Origin: JAUVKA01 sp964465145
GTDB taxonomy: Bacteria; Bacteroidota; Bacteroidia; Bacteroidales; UBA12481
Direction: 5' to 3'
Assembly (NCBI GenBank): GCA_964465145.1
Contig: CAYXJR010000053.1
Coordinates: 1-30,360 of the forward strand
Length of the DNA: 30,360 nucleotides
The position numbers and the translations under genes are program-made. The stretch's first letter is position 1, and each line of letters opens with the position of its first letter. The notes below the pieces were generated by a model that worked only from the letters and a program-made list of their open reading frames with translations, searched no databases and was not told the origin of the DNA. Shown in pieces: positions 1 through 8,587 of this stretch.

Positions 1-72
1 ACCGGAAGATTCAAACAAGTTATCAACACCAATGAGTTGATTTATAGAGTATTGAAAGTTTTCTTGCAGGCA

Positions 73-210
73 CTACTTAGTAATGTCTTTTTTGAGCAAA
101 TTGATTAACTCAGGTTTTGATTCCAAAATGGCATCAATTAACCCGAACTCGGGGCTACCAGCCCAATCTGGCTTTTCAAATCTCAGTTTCCAATCATTAA
201 ATATTTTCAT
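73..210 (-). pseudogene. probable transposase N-terminal fragment, interrupted
   Basis: A 45-codon minus-strand reading frame runs from an ATG at 210 to a TAG at 73-75. Its protein begins MKIFNDWKLRFEKPDW and continues with EFGLIDAILESKPELI. This resembles, from memory, the N-terminus of Bacteroidota insertion-sequence transposases, in which a short DW/FEKPDW segment precedes a helical region. I could not search to confirm it. After the TAG the same frame stays open to the window edge (24 more codons), so the gene may continue leftward as a pseudogene with one nonsense codon. Alternatively it was truncated by recombination and the rest is unrelated. The plus strand also has an open frame here (83-301), but its composition looks non-coding. 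I saw no terminal inverted repeat. Confidence 0.4.
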
Positions 211-614
211 GATATTTGTATTAGTATTTGATAATAAAGATAAGCAATATTATCCTGACTATCAATTACTTGTGTTCCACATGGAACTATTTAATGCCTG
301 ATTAACAGAGAGTTACAGAGGTGTGGGTAACTTCTTAACATGCTCTATATTACCATGTTACAGCGGTGGGTTTTCAACACGTTAAAACGAAAAGATAATA
401 CCTGTTCTATCTGTTTTTATATAAAATCGATCAATAAATATTAATGAGAGGATTGCGCTGATGTACCCGTAATTAATTGATACAGTAAATGATAAAGACT
501 AAAGACAGACACTAATTATTGTACGCAACCACAATAATCAAAAGCAATATGATACTGAACCACCGATAATCCAGGTGTTGTTTTTCCCTTTTAATCGGTA
601 TAATTTCAAAACTT
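211..614. other. gene-free stretch left of the T9SS gene
   Basis: About 400 bases without a convincing reading frame on either strand. It is AT-rich. An inverted pair ACCGAT (562-567) / ATCGGT (594-599) lies beyond the 3' end of the minus-strand T9SS gene, but no T-run follows it in the sense of that gene, so I do not call a terminator. The stretch may contain decayed remains of the mobile element suggested at 73-210. Confidence 0.5.
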
Positions 615-2546
615 CTATTCTGATATAACCATTCGCTTGGTCTCCTTAAATTGTCCTGCTTTCAATGTATAGAAATAAATTCCCGATTCGAGCTGGCCGG
701 CCATAAGATGATGAATATGCTCTCCGGCTGGTTTTAGCCCTTCCTCAATAACCAGTACAGTTCGTCCGCTGATATCTGAAATTTCTATGATTACATTCTC
801 TGCAGAATTCAAACTATAACTGATTTCCGTCATGTTGCGGAATGGATTTGGGTAGTTTTGAGACAGTGAGCTGAGATTATTATTAAGATCAACTCCGTCT
901 GACTGGTTGCCATGATCATTAAGGTTGAGACGGATCATGGGATTCCTTTTTGTCACAAATAATCCTTCATACCAGGCCCCGGTATCCCAGCCTATAGCAA
1001 CTTTATCGTTCAGGGGAGTGGACATATCCACTCCTATGGCGATATTCTTATTCCTGCGGTCCCATTTGCTGTCATGGTAGTTGTTATACTGCAAACCGGC
1101 ATAAACTAAATCCCCGGCCAGTAAGAATTCAGATTCCCCATCTTTTTCGAAAGGTAATGTTACCCAGGTATTAAACATTGAAGAATCAAGTTCGACAGCC
1201 TCGGTAGTCAGGATGGAAATTGCGCCCTCATTATCAGGGTCTTCTTCCAGCGGCGGCTTCCAGAAAAGAGTGTACCGGAAATCAATCAGGCCATCAGCCT
1301 GGCCCCCCATTATGTAAGCGGAAACAGATTCAACCTCGCAATCTCCGTATATCGGGAAAATACTTCCGATGAAATGATCTATGTTGTGAAACTCTTCACC
1401 AAAACCATCCTGATATCTTTCATATCCATAAGCCCATGGCAGCTCCGGCTCATCGTCTGAACGGCTGTAGACGGAATCTGTTACATGGAAAAAAATCTCC
1501 TTCATATTGTTTTCCGGACTAATATCCTGCTCAGATTGATGCCAGGCATACTTGATTTTATAGTGACCATAATCCTCCGGGGCATAAGATCCTTCGAGAC
1601 TAATTGTATCAAGAATCAGAGGAGAAATCCATGTGCTCTCGCTCTGTAAATTATAAACACTCTGGCTGTTCTTGGAAATGTCCATCTCCAGATACCTGTC
1701 ATTCTGGTCAAATTCACCAAAGTTGAGCACACTAGATTGAAAACTGGTGAAAGCCCCCCCTAATTGAGACTTGGGCATCAAATAAGTAAAGCTCTCGGCA
1801 GTATTATCATCGCCGTCATCCCACTCCAGGGATATATGCTTCAATCTCAAATCATTATCATAAGCTTCTGATAGTTGAAAATCATCAATCAACCAGAAAT
1901 ACATGGTTACTCCCTGCCACAAAAATTTGATTATAACTTCCGGAGCACCCGCGGCTACTTCTGAAATGTTCGCTTCAAATATTGCAGGTATTCCTGGTGG
2001 TTTATCTTCCGGCCGGTCTTTATGAGAGCATCCAAACCCAACATCAAAAGATGCCCAATGGACCCCTGCATCAACAGACACCATCAAAAACTGCGCATCC
2101 CCGTGGGAATAATTCATGAAATGAGTCTCATAACGTACAATAACAGAAGAATGTGAACTGCAATCAATAGTTGGAAAGACAATAGCATTATTCAAAGGTG
2201 TTTGATCGCCTAACGGAATCCAGTTATTGTAAACATTGAGAAAATTGCACAAATGGCCATTCTCCTTAGAAGTAGATTGAAATGGTGGTTCAAAAGTCCA
2301 TTCCGCAATCAGACTGTCATTAGGCCACCATTGCCAGTTAAAGCCAAGGTCATCCGGATCTTCCAGATAATAACCTTCAGGCATAGTCCAGCCTTTTGGA
2401 TCATCCGGGTTGCCCCAGTCGAATTCCTCGGAGTAAAATATCTCTCCATTGCCTTTAAGATCATGGCTTTGTGCCTTTAACGACAGGGAGCTAAACAAAC
2501 AAAAAACAAACAGGATTATTCCACAAGCAAGTGTAAATTTTTTCAT
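615..2546 (-). CDS. T9SS-secreted protein of unknown function, paralogue A
   Basis: Secreted 643-residue protein. Residues 1-25 form a signal peptide (MKKFTL, hydrophobic core, LKA|QS). Residues about 560-643 are a type IX secretion sorting domain with the usual SQNYPNPF opening, an ISDISGR strand and the GIYFYTLKAGQFKETKRMVI end, so it should be exported through the outer membrane and attached or released. The middle is unrecognised. An aromatic and acidic N-terminal region (FDWGNPDDPKGW, then a WLIDDFQLSEAYDNDL strand) looks like a beta-sandwich of the jelly-roll type. It is closely related along its whole length to the protein at 3767-5668: shared segments include NISEVAAGAPEVIIKF, TDSVYSRSD and LPFEKDGESEFL. 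The two genes point away from each other with an endonuclease gene between them. No catalytic motif was found, so an adhesin, structural or binding role is possible but unproven. Confidence 0.85.
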   Translation of the reverse strand: MKKFTLACGIILFVFCLFSSLSLKAQSHDLKGNGEIFYSEEFDWGNPDDPKGWTMPEGYYLEDPDDLGFNWQWWPNDSLIAEWTFEPPFQSTSKENGHLCNFLNVYNNWIPLGDQTPLNNAIVFPTIDCSSHSSVIVRYETHFMNYSHGDAQFLMVSVDAGVHWASFDVGFGCSHKDRPEDKPPGIPAIFEANISEVAAGAPEVIIKFLWQGVTMYFWLIDDFQLSEAYDNDLRLKHISLEWDDGDDNTAESFTYLMPKSQLGGAFTSFQSSVLNFGEFDQNDRYLEMDISKNSQSVYNLQSESTWISPLILDTISLEGSYAPEDYGHYKIKYAWHQSEQDISPENNMKEIFFHVTDSVYSRSDDEPELPWAYGYERYQDGFGEEFHNIDHFIGSIFPIYGDCEVESVSAYIMGGQADGLIDFRYTLFWKPPLEEDPDNEGAISILTTEAVELDSSMFNTWVTLPFEKDGESEFLLAGDLVYAGLQYNNYHDSKWDRRNKNIAIGVDMSTPLNDKVAIGWDTGAWYEGLFVTKRNPMIRLNLNDHGNQSDGVDLNNNLSSLSQNYPNPFRNMTEISYSLNSAENVIIEISDISGRTVLVIEEGLKPAGEHIHHLMAGQLESGIYFYTLKAGQFKETKRMVISE

Positions 2547-2570
2547 AGATAAAAGGATTTAATGATTCTA

Positions 2571-2584
2571 AAACAGTACTGTTT
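2571..2584. repeat. 14-bp perfect palindrome at the start site of the T9SS gene
   Basis: AAACAGTACTGTTT is its own reverse complement. It lies directly downstream (minus-strand sense) of the -7 element at 2585-2592, so it covers the expected transcription start of the gene at 615-2546. It could be an operator for a dimeric repressor or a small hairpin at the 5' end of the mRNA. No other copy was noticed in the window. Confidence 0.5.
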
Positions 2585-2615
2585 CAAAGATAGGAAATCT
2601 ACTACAAAAAGCCAA
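2585..2615 (-). promoter_or_regulatory. Bacteroidota-type promoter for T9SS paralogue A
   Basis: On the minus strand TATCTTTG (2592-2585) matches the -7 consensus TAnnTTTG exactly. A TTG at 2615-2613 sits 20 bases upstream, the expected distance for the -33 element. Transcription would start near 2578, leaving a leader of about 30 bases before the ATG at 2546. Confidence 0.65.
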
Positions 2616-2698
2616 TAGCGACCGAGTAGCAAATCAAAACCAGGTAATTAGCCAGGTTCCGGATAGTTTTAGTATTTTGCCGTAAACAACCATCTCCA

Positions 2699-3670
2699 AT
2701 GAAGATCCTATTCTATAATGTGGAAAACCTGTTCGATACTCTTGATGATCCTTTTGTTAACGATCAAGCCTTTTTACCAGATTCTGTTCTAAAATGGGAT
2801 GAAAAGAGGTATTTACTGAAACTCCAGCGGCTAGCGAAGGTCATAAGATCTGTTGAGGAGCCAATGCCCATGGCCATTGGCTTAGCCGAGGTTGAAAACA
2901 GGAAAGTCCTGGAAGATCTTATCGCAGCCTTGGAGCTTTCCGAAAAAGAGATCGGGATTATTCATGAAGAATCCCCTGATGAACGGGGGATTGATGTGGG
3001 TTTCCTTTACCGTCGTGGCCCGATCCAAGGAACTGAACATAAAACATACCCGGTAATTTTCAGTAATGACCCGGGAGACAAAACCCGGGATATTCTTCAT
3101 GTCAAATCTGTTTTGAAAAGTGGAGAAATCCTGCATTTCTTTATCAATCATTGGCCTTCAAGAAAAGATGGGGTTAATATAACCTTACCCAAGCGAATGC
3201 AGGCTGCATCGGTTTTACAACACCATATTGAGGAAGTTTTCAAGGAAGAAAAAGATCCCAAAATATTGGTTATGGGAGATTTCAATGCCGGACCTGAAAG
3301 CCCGGCTATAAAGAATATTCTCGACCGGGACAGATCTCCGAACGGACTGTTACATAACCTAAGCTGGAACGCACATAAGAGTGGTTTAGGCAGTCTTAAC
3401 TACCGTGGAAAATGGCTTTTATTCGATCAAATACTCGCGAGCCCCTCATTGTTGGACGAGCAGGAAGATTGCAGGATTATACCCGATTCCTTCAGTATCT
3501 TTAAAAAGGACTGGATGCTATTTTACAACCAAAAATATCATGATTTCAGGCCAAACAAAACCTACGGAGGGAGAAAATACCACGCGGGATTTTCTGACCA
3601 TTTACCGGTATATATCAGCCTGATAATGGGAACAAGTAAAACGAATAGAAAGCCCTTGCAACTTTTCTGA
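2699..3670 (+). CDS. endonuclease/exonuclease/phosphatase family protein
   Basis: A 323-residue metal-dependent phosphoesterase of the DNase I-like fold. The family landmarks occur in order: FYNVENLF at 5-12 (metal-site Asn), the AEVEN glutamate at 64-66, RGIDVGFLY at 97-104, INHWPS with the catalytic-type His at 151, MGDFN with Asp194 and Asn196, and the closing FSDHLPV with Asp300-His301. All expected catalytic positions are present, so it is probably active on a phosphodiester or phosphomonoester, but the substrate cannot be read from sequence. The ATG is the first start after an in-frame stop upstream, and the protein starts directly at the fold without a signal peptide, so it should be cytoplasmic. 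It lies between, and separates, the two paralogous T9SS genes, divergent from A and in the same direction as B. Confidence 0.88.
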   Translation: MKILFYNVENLFDTLDDPFVNDQAFLPDSVLKWDEKRYLLKLQRLAKVIRSVEEPMPMAIGLAEVENRKVLEDLIAALELSEKEIGIIHEESPDERGIDVGFLYRRGPIQGTEHKTYPVIFSNDPGDKTRDILHVKSVLKSGEILHFFINHWPSRKDGVNITLPKRMQAASVLQHHIEEVFKEEKDPKILVMGDFNAGPESPAIKNILDRDRSPNGLLHNLSWNAHKSGLGSLNYRGKWLLFDQILASPSLLDEQEDCRIIPDSFSIFKKDWMLFYNQKYHDFRPNKTYGGRKYHAGFSDHLPVYISLIMGTSKTNRKPLQLF

Positions 3671-3680
3671 GACCAATCTG

Positions 3681-3710
3681 TTGTATTTTTATGCTATCTG
3701 ATTACTTTTA
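3681..3710 (+). promoter_or_regulatory. possible promoter for T9SS paralogue B
   Basis: TTG at 3681-3683, then 19 bases, then TACTTTTA at 3703-3710. This is one mismatch (final A instead of G) from the -7 consensus TAnnTTTG. A leader of about 50 AT-rich bases would follow. Confidence 0.4.
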
Positions 3711-3766
3711 GGCTCAATTTAAATATGAATAAGACCAATAGATAATAATAATAAATAAATATAACT

Positions 3767-5668
3767 ATGAAAAAAACTTTACTTCTATCAATTGCACTTT
3801 TGATGATTTCAGGATCCATGATTTTTGCTCAGCAAAAAACCAACAAACTCAAAGGAGATGGACAGGTATTCTTCTACGAGGATTTCGATTGGGAAAATCC
3901 TGATGATCCCAAAGGATACACCCTCCCTGATGGTTACTACCTGGAAGACCCGGATGATAGCGGATATAATTGGATGTGGATGCCAAATGATAGTATCATC
4001 GCCGAATTTACAGCAGAACCACCATTCCAATCTTCCTCGAAGGGAAATGGTCACCTTGGCCTGCCTCTAAACCTGTACAATAACTACAAGGACCCTCGTA
4101 CTGTGGTTAACAACAGTATTGTATTCCCAACTTTTGACTTCAGTGATAAAACTTCGGTTGTTTTGCGCTTCGAAACTCATTTTATGAATGGCGGCGACGG
4201 TGCCAATGAAGTACATATCTCAAATGATGCTGGTGTTCACTGGGCTGTATTCGATTGTGGTTTCGGTACTTTACACAAAGATCGGCCCAATGATGCATCA
4301 CCGGGACAACCTGTAATCTATGAAGCAAACATTTCAGAAGTAGCTGCTGGTGCACCTGAAGTAATCATTAAAATCCACTGGGGCATGACTACCCTGTATT
4401 TCTGGGTAATAGATGATTTCACACTTTCAGAAGCTTACGACAATGATCTTCAAATACAGCATTTCAAGCTGGAATGGGATGATGGTATTGAAGAAACCGT
4501 AGAGAGTTTTATGCACGACATTCCGATTTCCCAAATCGGGGCCTCTTTCACTAATTTCCAGTCAAGCGTTCTGAATTTTGGCGAGAATGATCAGGATAAC
4601 GTGACCTTCAACCTGGACATCAGCAAAAACCATGAGAGTGTTTTTAGCTCCTCTGCAACCACGAGTTGGATATCCCCGCTGATTCTCGACACCATGAATG
4701 TTGATGGAGCATACAGCCCTTCTGAATTTGGGCACTACTCAATAAAATACGAATTCAACCAGGATCAGGACGAAGAGAATCCTGTTGATAACAGCAAGGA
4801 GATCTTTTTCAATGTAACCGATAGTGTTTATTCAAGATCGGATGAAACGGCAGAGTTGTCCTATGCTTATGGGTTTGAGCATTATGGAGGTGAAGTAGGT
4901 GAATTAGGATGGAATATTGACCATTTTGTTGGTGTCAAATTCCCTATTTATGCGGATACTGAGGTAAATTCGCTTTCATGTTTCATAACCAGCGGATTAG
5001 CCGATGGGAAAATAGAGTTCTGGTACACATTATGGTGGGTTCCTGAAGAAGAGGGTGAACCCATTGAGTGGATGACGACAGACATCTTAACTCTTGATTC
5101 AGCAATGTTTAATACATGGATAACCATGCCGTTCGAGAAAGACGGAGAAACTGAATTCCTGTATGCCGGTGATAATGTCATTGCCGGGATTTCATACAAT
5201 AACTACAATGATGACCCATTGGTTCGACGTGCCAAGAATCTTGGAATTGGGCATGATGCAAGCATCAAGGTCAACGACCCTGTAACCATAGGGCATCACA
5301 ATGATAGCTGGGTGGAATCAGACTTCGTAAGGAAAAGGAATATTATGGTACGTCTTAACCTGAACGACCAAAGCAATATTGAAGATGGTATTGATTTAAC
5401 CTCGCAACTCAATTCTCTTGAACAGAACTATCCAAATCCATTTACTGATCAAACGCTTATTGAATATGATCTCGGATCAAACGAAGATGTGAGCATTGAA
5501 ATAAGCGACCTGACAGGCCGCCAAATAATGCTTGTTGAAGAAGGCAATAAATCAGCCGGGCATCACACATATTTACTGCAAGCCGATAAGTTGGAAGCAG
5601 GTGTATATTTTTACACACTGAAAGCTGGTAATTTTGTTCAAACTAAAAGGATGATCATCTCCGACTGA
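3767..5668 (+). CDS. T9SS-secreted protein of unknown function, paralogue B
   Basis: A 633-residue secreted protein with signal peptide 1-21 (cleavage after IFA) and a type IX secretion sorting domain at about 550-633 (EQNYPNPF, EISDLTGR, GVYFYTLKAGNFVQTKRMII). It is collinear with the minus-strand protein at 615-2546 and shares its N-terminal motif FDWENPDDPKGYTLPDGYY, the VIDDF.LSEAYDND strand and the sorting tail. The main differences are short indels and the reshuffled charge of surface segments, as expected after an old duplication. The paralogue with which it exchanges least is the region around residues 95-130. The gene ends in a strong intrinsic terminator. The function is unknown. 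The lack of catalytic signatures and the heavy Asp/Trp/Tyr content would suit a surface binding protein. Confidence 0.85.
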   Translation: MKKTLLLSIALLMISGSMIFAQQKTNKLKGDGQVFFYEDFDWENPDDPKGYTLPDGYYLEDPDDSGYNWMWMPNDSIIAEFTAEPPFQSSSKGNGHLGLPLNLYNNYKDPRTVVNNSIVFPTFDFSDKTSVVLRFETHFMNGGDGANEVHISNDAGVHWAVFDCGFGTLHKDRPNDASPGQPVIYEANISEVAAGAPEVIIKIHWGMTTLYFWVIDDFTLSEAYDNDLQIQHFKLEWDDGIEETVESFMHDIPISQIGASFTNFQSSVLNFGENDQDNVTFNLDISKNHESVFSSSATTSWISPLILDTMNVDGAYSPSEFGHYSIKYEFNQDQDEENPVDNSKEIFFNVTDSVYSRSDETAELSYAYGFEHYGGEVGELGWNIDHFVGVKFPIYADTEVNSLSCFITSGLADGKIEFWYTLWWVPEEEGEPIEWMTTDILTLDSAMFNTWITMPFEKDGETEFLYAGDNVIAGISYNNYNDDPLVRRAKNLGIGHDASIKVNDPVTIGHHNDSWVESDFVRKRNIMVRLNLNDQSNIEDGIDLTSQLNSLEQNYPNPFTDQTLIEYDLGSNEDVSIEISDLTGRQIMLVEEGNKSAGHHTYLLQADKLEAGVYFYTLKAGNFVQTKRMIISD

Positions 5669-5683
5669 TCCATCCCGAAATAT

Positions 5684-5722
5684 AAAAAAGGGAGTGTTTT
5701 CGTTCAGGACACTCCCTTTTTT
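5684..5722 (+). terminator. strong intrinsic terminator after T9SS paralogue B
   Basis: GGGAGTGT (5690-5697) pairs with ACACTCCC (5709-5716) around an 11-base loop. Six A before and six T after extend the stem and provide the U-tract. It lies 15 bases after the stop codon of the upstream gene and isolates the dehydrogenase gene downstream. Because of the A-run it could also work on the minus strand. Confidence 0.9.
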
Positions 5723-5771
5723 GTAATTTCCCCTGTCAAAATCAAAATAATCAATAAAAAAGTATTTCCTG

Positions 5772-6794
5772 ATGAAATCTATCCAGATTAGTTGTCCGGG
5801 CGAAATGAAGATTATTGACATGGCTCTTCCTTCAATTGGCGATGAAGAGATCCTTCTAAAGGTCAAATATGTCGGTTTTTGCGGATCAGATTTGAGCTCC
5901 TTTCTTGGCCGAAACCCTATGGTAAATTATCCTGTTATCCCCGGGCACGAAGTGGCAGGGGTTATTGAGGGTAAAGGTGATGGTGTTCCTGACCACATTG
6001 GAATCGGTGAGGCCGTCACACTCATTCCATATACCAACTGTGGGGAATGTGCCGCCTGCCGGCGTGGCCGCCCAAATGCATGTCAGTACAATCAAACTCT
6101 GGGTGTCCAGCGTGATGGCGCTATGAGCGAATACCTGGCCGTACACTGGAAAAAGATTCTTTCGTCTGGTAAATTATCGATGAAAGATCTCGCTTTAACT
6201 GAACCGCTCACTGTGGGCTTCCATGCTGTTGCCAGGGGAAGGGTCGAGAACTCAGATGCTGTTGCCGTTCTTGGATGTGGTATAATTGGAGTTGGCGCTA
6301 TTATCAGAGCAGTTGATCTTGGAGCCAGAGTAATCGCCGTGGATGTTGATGACACTAAACTTGAAATGGCCAAAAAACTAGGTGCTGTTTTTACCATTAA
6401 CTCCCGAAAAGAAAACCTTAGCGATAGTCTGAAAAATATTAACGGTGGCTCAGGTCCCGATGTTATTATTGAAGCCGCTGGACAGCCGGCCACCTACCTG
6501 GCGGCTGTAAATGCTGTGGCCTTTACTGGCCGCGTAGTGTGTATAGGATACGCAAAGGAGGAAATAGCTTTTGCAACAAAACTATTTGTACAGAAAGAAT
6601 TAGATATATTAGGATCCAGGAATGCTTGTATAGATGACTTTCAGTCCGTCTTGAATTATCTGGGAAAAGGCAGCTTGCCGGTAAAAAATTTAATAAGCAG
6701 CATTGTTCCTCCTGATAAAGCACTTGATTCAATGAAAACCTGGGCCACCAATCCCGGTGATGTTTTTAAAATATTGGTGGACTTTGAACACTAG
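5772..6794 (+). CDS. zinc-dependent medium-chain dehydrogenase (RspB/sorbitol dehydrogenase-like)
   Basis: A 340-residue NAD(P)-dependent alcohol or polyol dehydrogenase. The N-terminal GroES-like half contains the catalytic zinc ligands Cys37 (FCGSD), His59-Glu60 (PGHE) and Glu144 (LTEPL). It also has the structural-zinc lobe Cys90, Cys93, Cys96 and Cys104. The Rossmann half starts at VLGCGIIG (168-173), and the acidic Asp191 at the end of the second strand favours NAD over NADP. The family oxidises sugar alcohols, threonine or sugar acids; the exact substrate cannot be assigned. It follows a terminator at 5684-5722, so it should have its own promoter, but I found no clear TAnnTTTG. The gap of 57 bases to the ABC ATPase gene leaves co-transcription possible. 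Confidence 0.88.
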   Translation: MKSIQISCPGEMKIIDMALPSIGDEEILLKVKYVGFCGSDLSSFLGRNPMVNYPVIPGHEVAGVIEGKGDGVPDHIGIGEAVTLIPYTNCGECAACRRGRPNACQYNQTLGVQRDGAMSEYLAVHWKKILSSGKLSMKDLALTEPLTVGFHAVARGRVENSDAVAVLGCGIIGVGAIIRAVDLGARVIAVDVDDTKLEMAKKLGAVFTINSRKENLSDSLKNINGGSGPDVIIEAAGQPATYLAAVNAVAFTGRVVCIGYAKEEIAFATKLFVQKELDILGSRNACIDDFQSVLNYLGKGSLPVKNLISSIVPPDKALDSMKTWATNPGDVFKILVDFEH

Positions 6795-6851
6795 GCATGG
6801 TCCTCACTTTTCCACAAAGATCTTCCAGTACAAAATACCTATATTTAAGTC

Positions 6852-7766
6852 ATGTTTATCGAGCTGAAGGAAGTTACAAAGTTTTATGGCAACATTAAAG
6901 CTGTTGATAAGCTATCGCTTTCCGTAGAAGAAGGGGAAGTGTATGGATTCCTTGGCCCAAACGGTTCAGGTAAAAGTACGACGATCCGGATGATTCTATC
7001 CCTGATAAAGCCTTCCTCAGGAGTTATCAAGTTATTCGGACAGGAAGTAAGTTTTGGCAGAAATAAAGCCATAAACCGTATCGGAGCATTAATTGAAACA
7101 CCAGATTTTTACAATTACCTTTCGGCGCAACGAAATTTAAAGCTTCTTGGGAAGCTTTCCGGTGTCGAGCATCTTAACAAACGGGTTGATGAAGTATTAG
7201 ATATCGTCGGACTGGGTGACCGTCGGCACAGTAGGGTTAAAGCCTTCTCCAAAGGCATGAAACAACGGCTGGGTATTGCCCAGGCTATTCTTCACAAGCC
7301 TGATCTGATAATACTGGATGAACCAATTAACGGACTGGATCCTCTGGGTCAAAAAGAAATAAGGGAACTTATAGAATCCCTCAGGCAAGATCATAACATT
7401 ACTATCTTGATATCTAGTCATATCCTTTACGAATTAGAGCAAATTGCCACAAGGATGATAATTATTAATAAAGGTAAAGCATTGGTGGAGGGCAGTGTCA
7501 CTGAGCTTCTTTTAAACCGTGAACACCGGGTTAGTATAAGTGTGGAAAACCCTGAGTATACAAGAAATATCCTTATGAATTCAGATTGGGAAAATAATCT
7601 AAAAAGCAGTGATGGTAAAAAGTTCAATTTCCTGCTGTCGAGGGAAGAAATTTCCCTGCTGACGACCTTTCTATCTGGTGCTGGATCTCAGGTTTTCTCT
7701 ATTGAGCCTGTTCGTTCCCTGGAGGACTTTTTTCTGCAAATAACAGAAAATGAAACGGTTAATTAG
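6852..7766 (+). CDS. ABC transporter ATP-binding protein (CcmA/BcrA type)
   Basis: A 304-residue nucleotide-binding subunit of an ABC-2 type exporter. Walker A is GPNGSGKST (35-43), the signature is FSKGMKQRL (132-140), Walker B is LIILDEP (152-158) with catalytic Glu157, followed by the D-loop GLDP and the switch His190. The C-terminal 90 residues form the extra domain common in drug, bacteriocin and lantibiotic-immunity type ATPases. Its last 17 bases overlap the start of the permease gene, so the two are translationally coupled and surely form one complex. The cargo is not evident. Confidence 0.92.
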   Translation: MFIELKEVTKFYGNIKAVDKLSLSVEEGEVYGFLGPNGSGKSTTIRMILSLIKPSSGVIKLFGQEVSFGRNKAINRIGALIETPDFYNYLSAQRNLKLLGKLSGVEHLNKRVDEVLDIVGLGDRRHSRVKAFSKGMKQRLGIAQAILHKPDLIILDEPINGLDPLGQKEIRELIESLRQDHNITILISSHILYELEQIATRMIIINKGKALVEGSVTELLLNREHRVSISVENPEYTRNILMNSDWENNLKSSDGKKFNFLLSREEISLLTTFLSGAGSQVFSIEPVRSLEDFFLQITENETVN

Positions 7767-8586
7767 CGTTGAGCTCTTTAAGATCTTCACAAAACCAAGA
7801 ACATATATTGGTTTTGTAGCTTTTCTTATCATTATAATTGCCATGGAACTGGGAATTGGCCTCGGGGGTGATGAGATGGTCGGAATGATCCTTCAAAACA
7901 TCAAGGACAGGTTTATTTTTGAAGGGGAAGTAATTAATGTATACCTGATTTCTTATCTCATCCTCAATACTCTTTGGATCCATGTCCCTATTCTTGTTGC
8001 CTTGGTCACCGGCGACCTATTGGCAGGAGAGGCTAACGGCGGCACCTTTAGAATCCTGTTAACCAGGCCTATCAGCCGTATTCAACTGGTACTTGCAAAA
8101 TTTCTTTCAGGTTGGTTATACGCCCTGCTACTGATTATCCTGATGATAATTCTTAGTCTTGGCATAGGTTCTTTGATATTTAAGTCTGGTGATCTTATCG
8201 TTGTTACCAACAAGATAAACTTTTTTGCTTCGGATGACCTGCTCTGGCGATTTGGATGTGCATATGCTTACGGACTCCTGGCCATGACAACGGTTGCCTC
8301 ACTGTCTTTCCTTCTCTCGTCAACTGCAGAAAACTCCATAGGGCCAATAGTAGGTACGGTTGCCATAATCATGGGTATAACAATCATCAGTACAGTTGGG
8401 GCTCCAGTCATGGGTACTGTAAATAAGTTTCTTTTTACAACTTACCTTCCCTCCTGGCAATTGTTCTTTCAATCTGATCTCCAGGCTGGAGCTATAGGGC
8501 ATGCTATTCTTATTCAGATAATCTATATTTTCGTTTTCCTCGGTGCAACAATTCTTTTGTTCAGAAGAAAGGATATCTTAAGCTGA
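7750..8586 (+). CDS. ABC-2 type transporter permease
   Basis: A 278-residue membrane protein with six hydrophobic segments (roughly residues 16-36, 62-90, 116-145, 160-185, 192-215 and 250-272). A cytoplasmic loop carries the typical GDLLAGEANGGTFRILLTRP sequence between the second and third segments. This arrangement is that of ABC-2 permeases, which work as homodimers with the ATPase encoded just upstream (17-base overlap). One base separates its stop codon from the next gene, so the three form an operon. The substrate is unknown. A role in exporting a lipid, peptide or drug, or in gliding or envelope functions as seen for other Bacteroidota ABC-2 systems, would be speculative. Confidence 0.88.
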   Translation: MKRLISVELFKIFTKPRTYIGFVAFLIIIIAMELGIGLGGDEMVGMILQNIKDRFIFEGEVINVYLISYLILNTLWIHVPILVALVTGDLLAGEANGGTFRILLTRPISRIQLVLAKFLSGWLYALLLIILMIILSLGIGSLIFKSGDLIVVTNKINFFASDDLLWRFGCAYAYGLLAMTTVASLSFLLSSTAENSIGPIVGTVAIIMGITIISTVGAPVMGTVNKFLFTTYLPSWQLFFQSDLQAGAIGHAILIQIIYIFVFLGATILLFRRKDILS

Positions 8587-8587
8587 T

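Noticed and set aside
83..301. Plus-strand 72-codon open frame
   Set aside because: It is the shadow of the more protein-like minus-strand frame at 73-210 and runs on into non-coding AT-rich DNA.
6092..6493. Long antisense open frames inside the dehydrogenase, EF-G and cusA genes
   Set aside because: Their translations have low-complexity composition mirrored from the real gene and no recognisable domain; they are overlaps of genuine coding regions.
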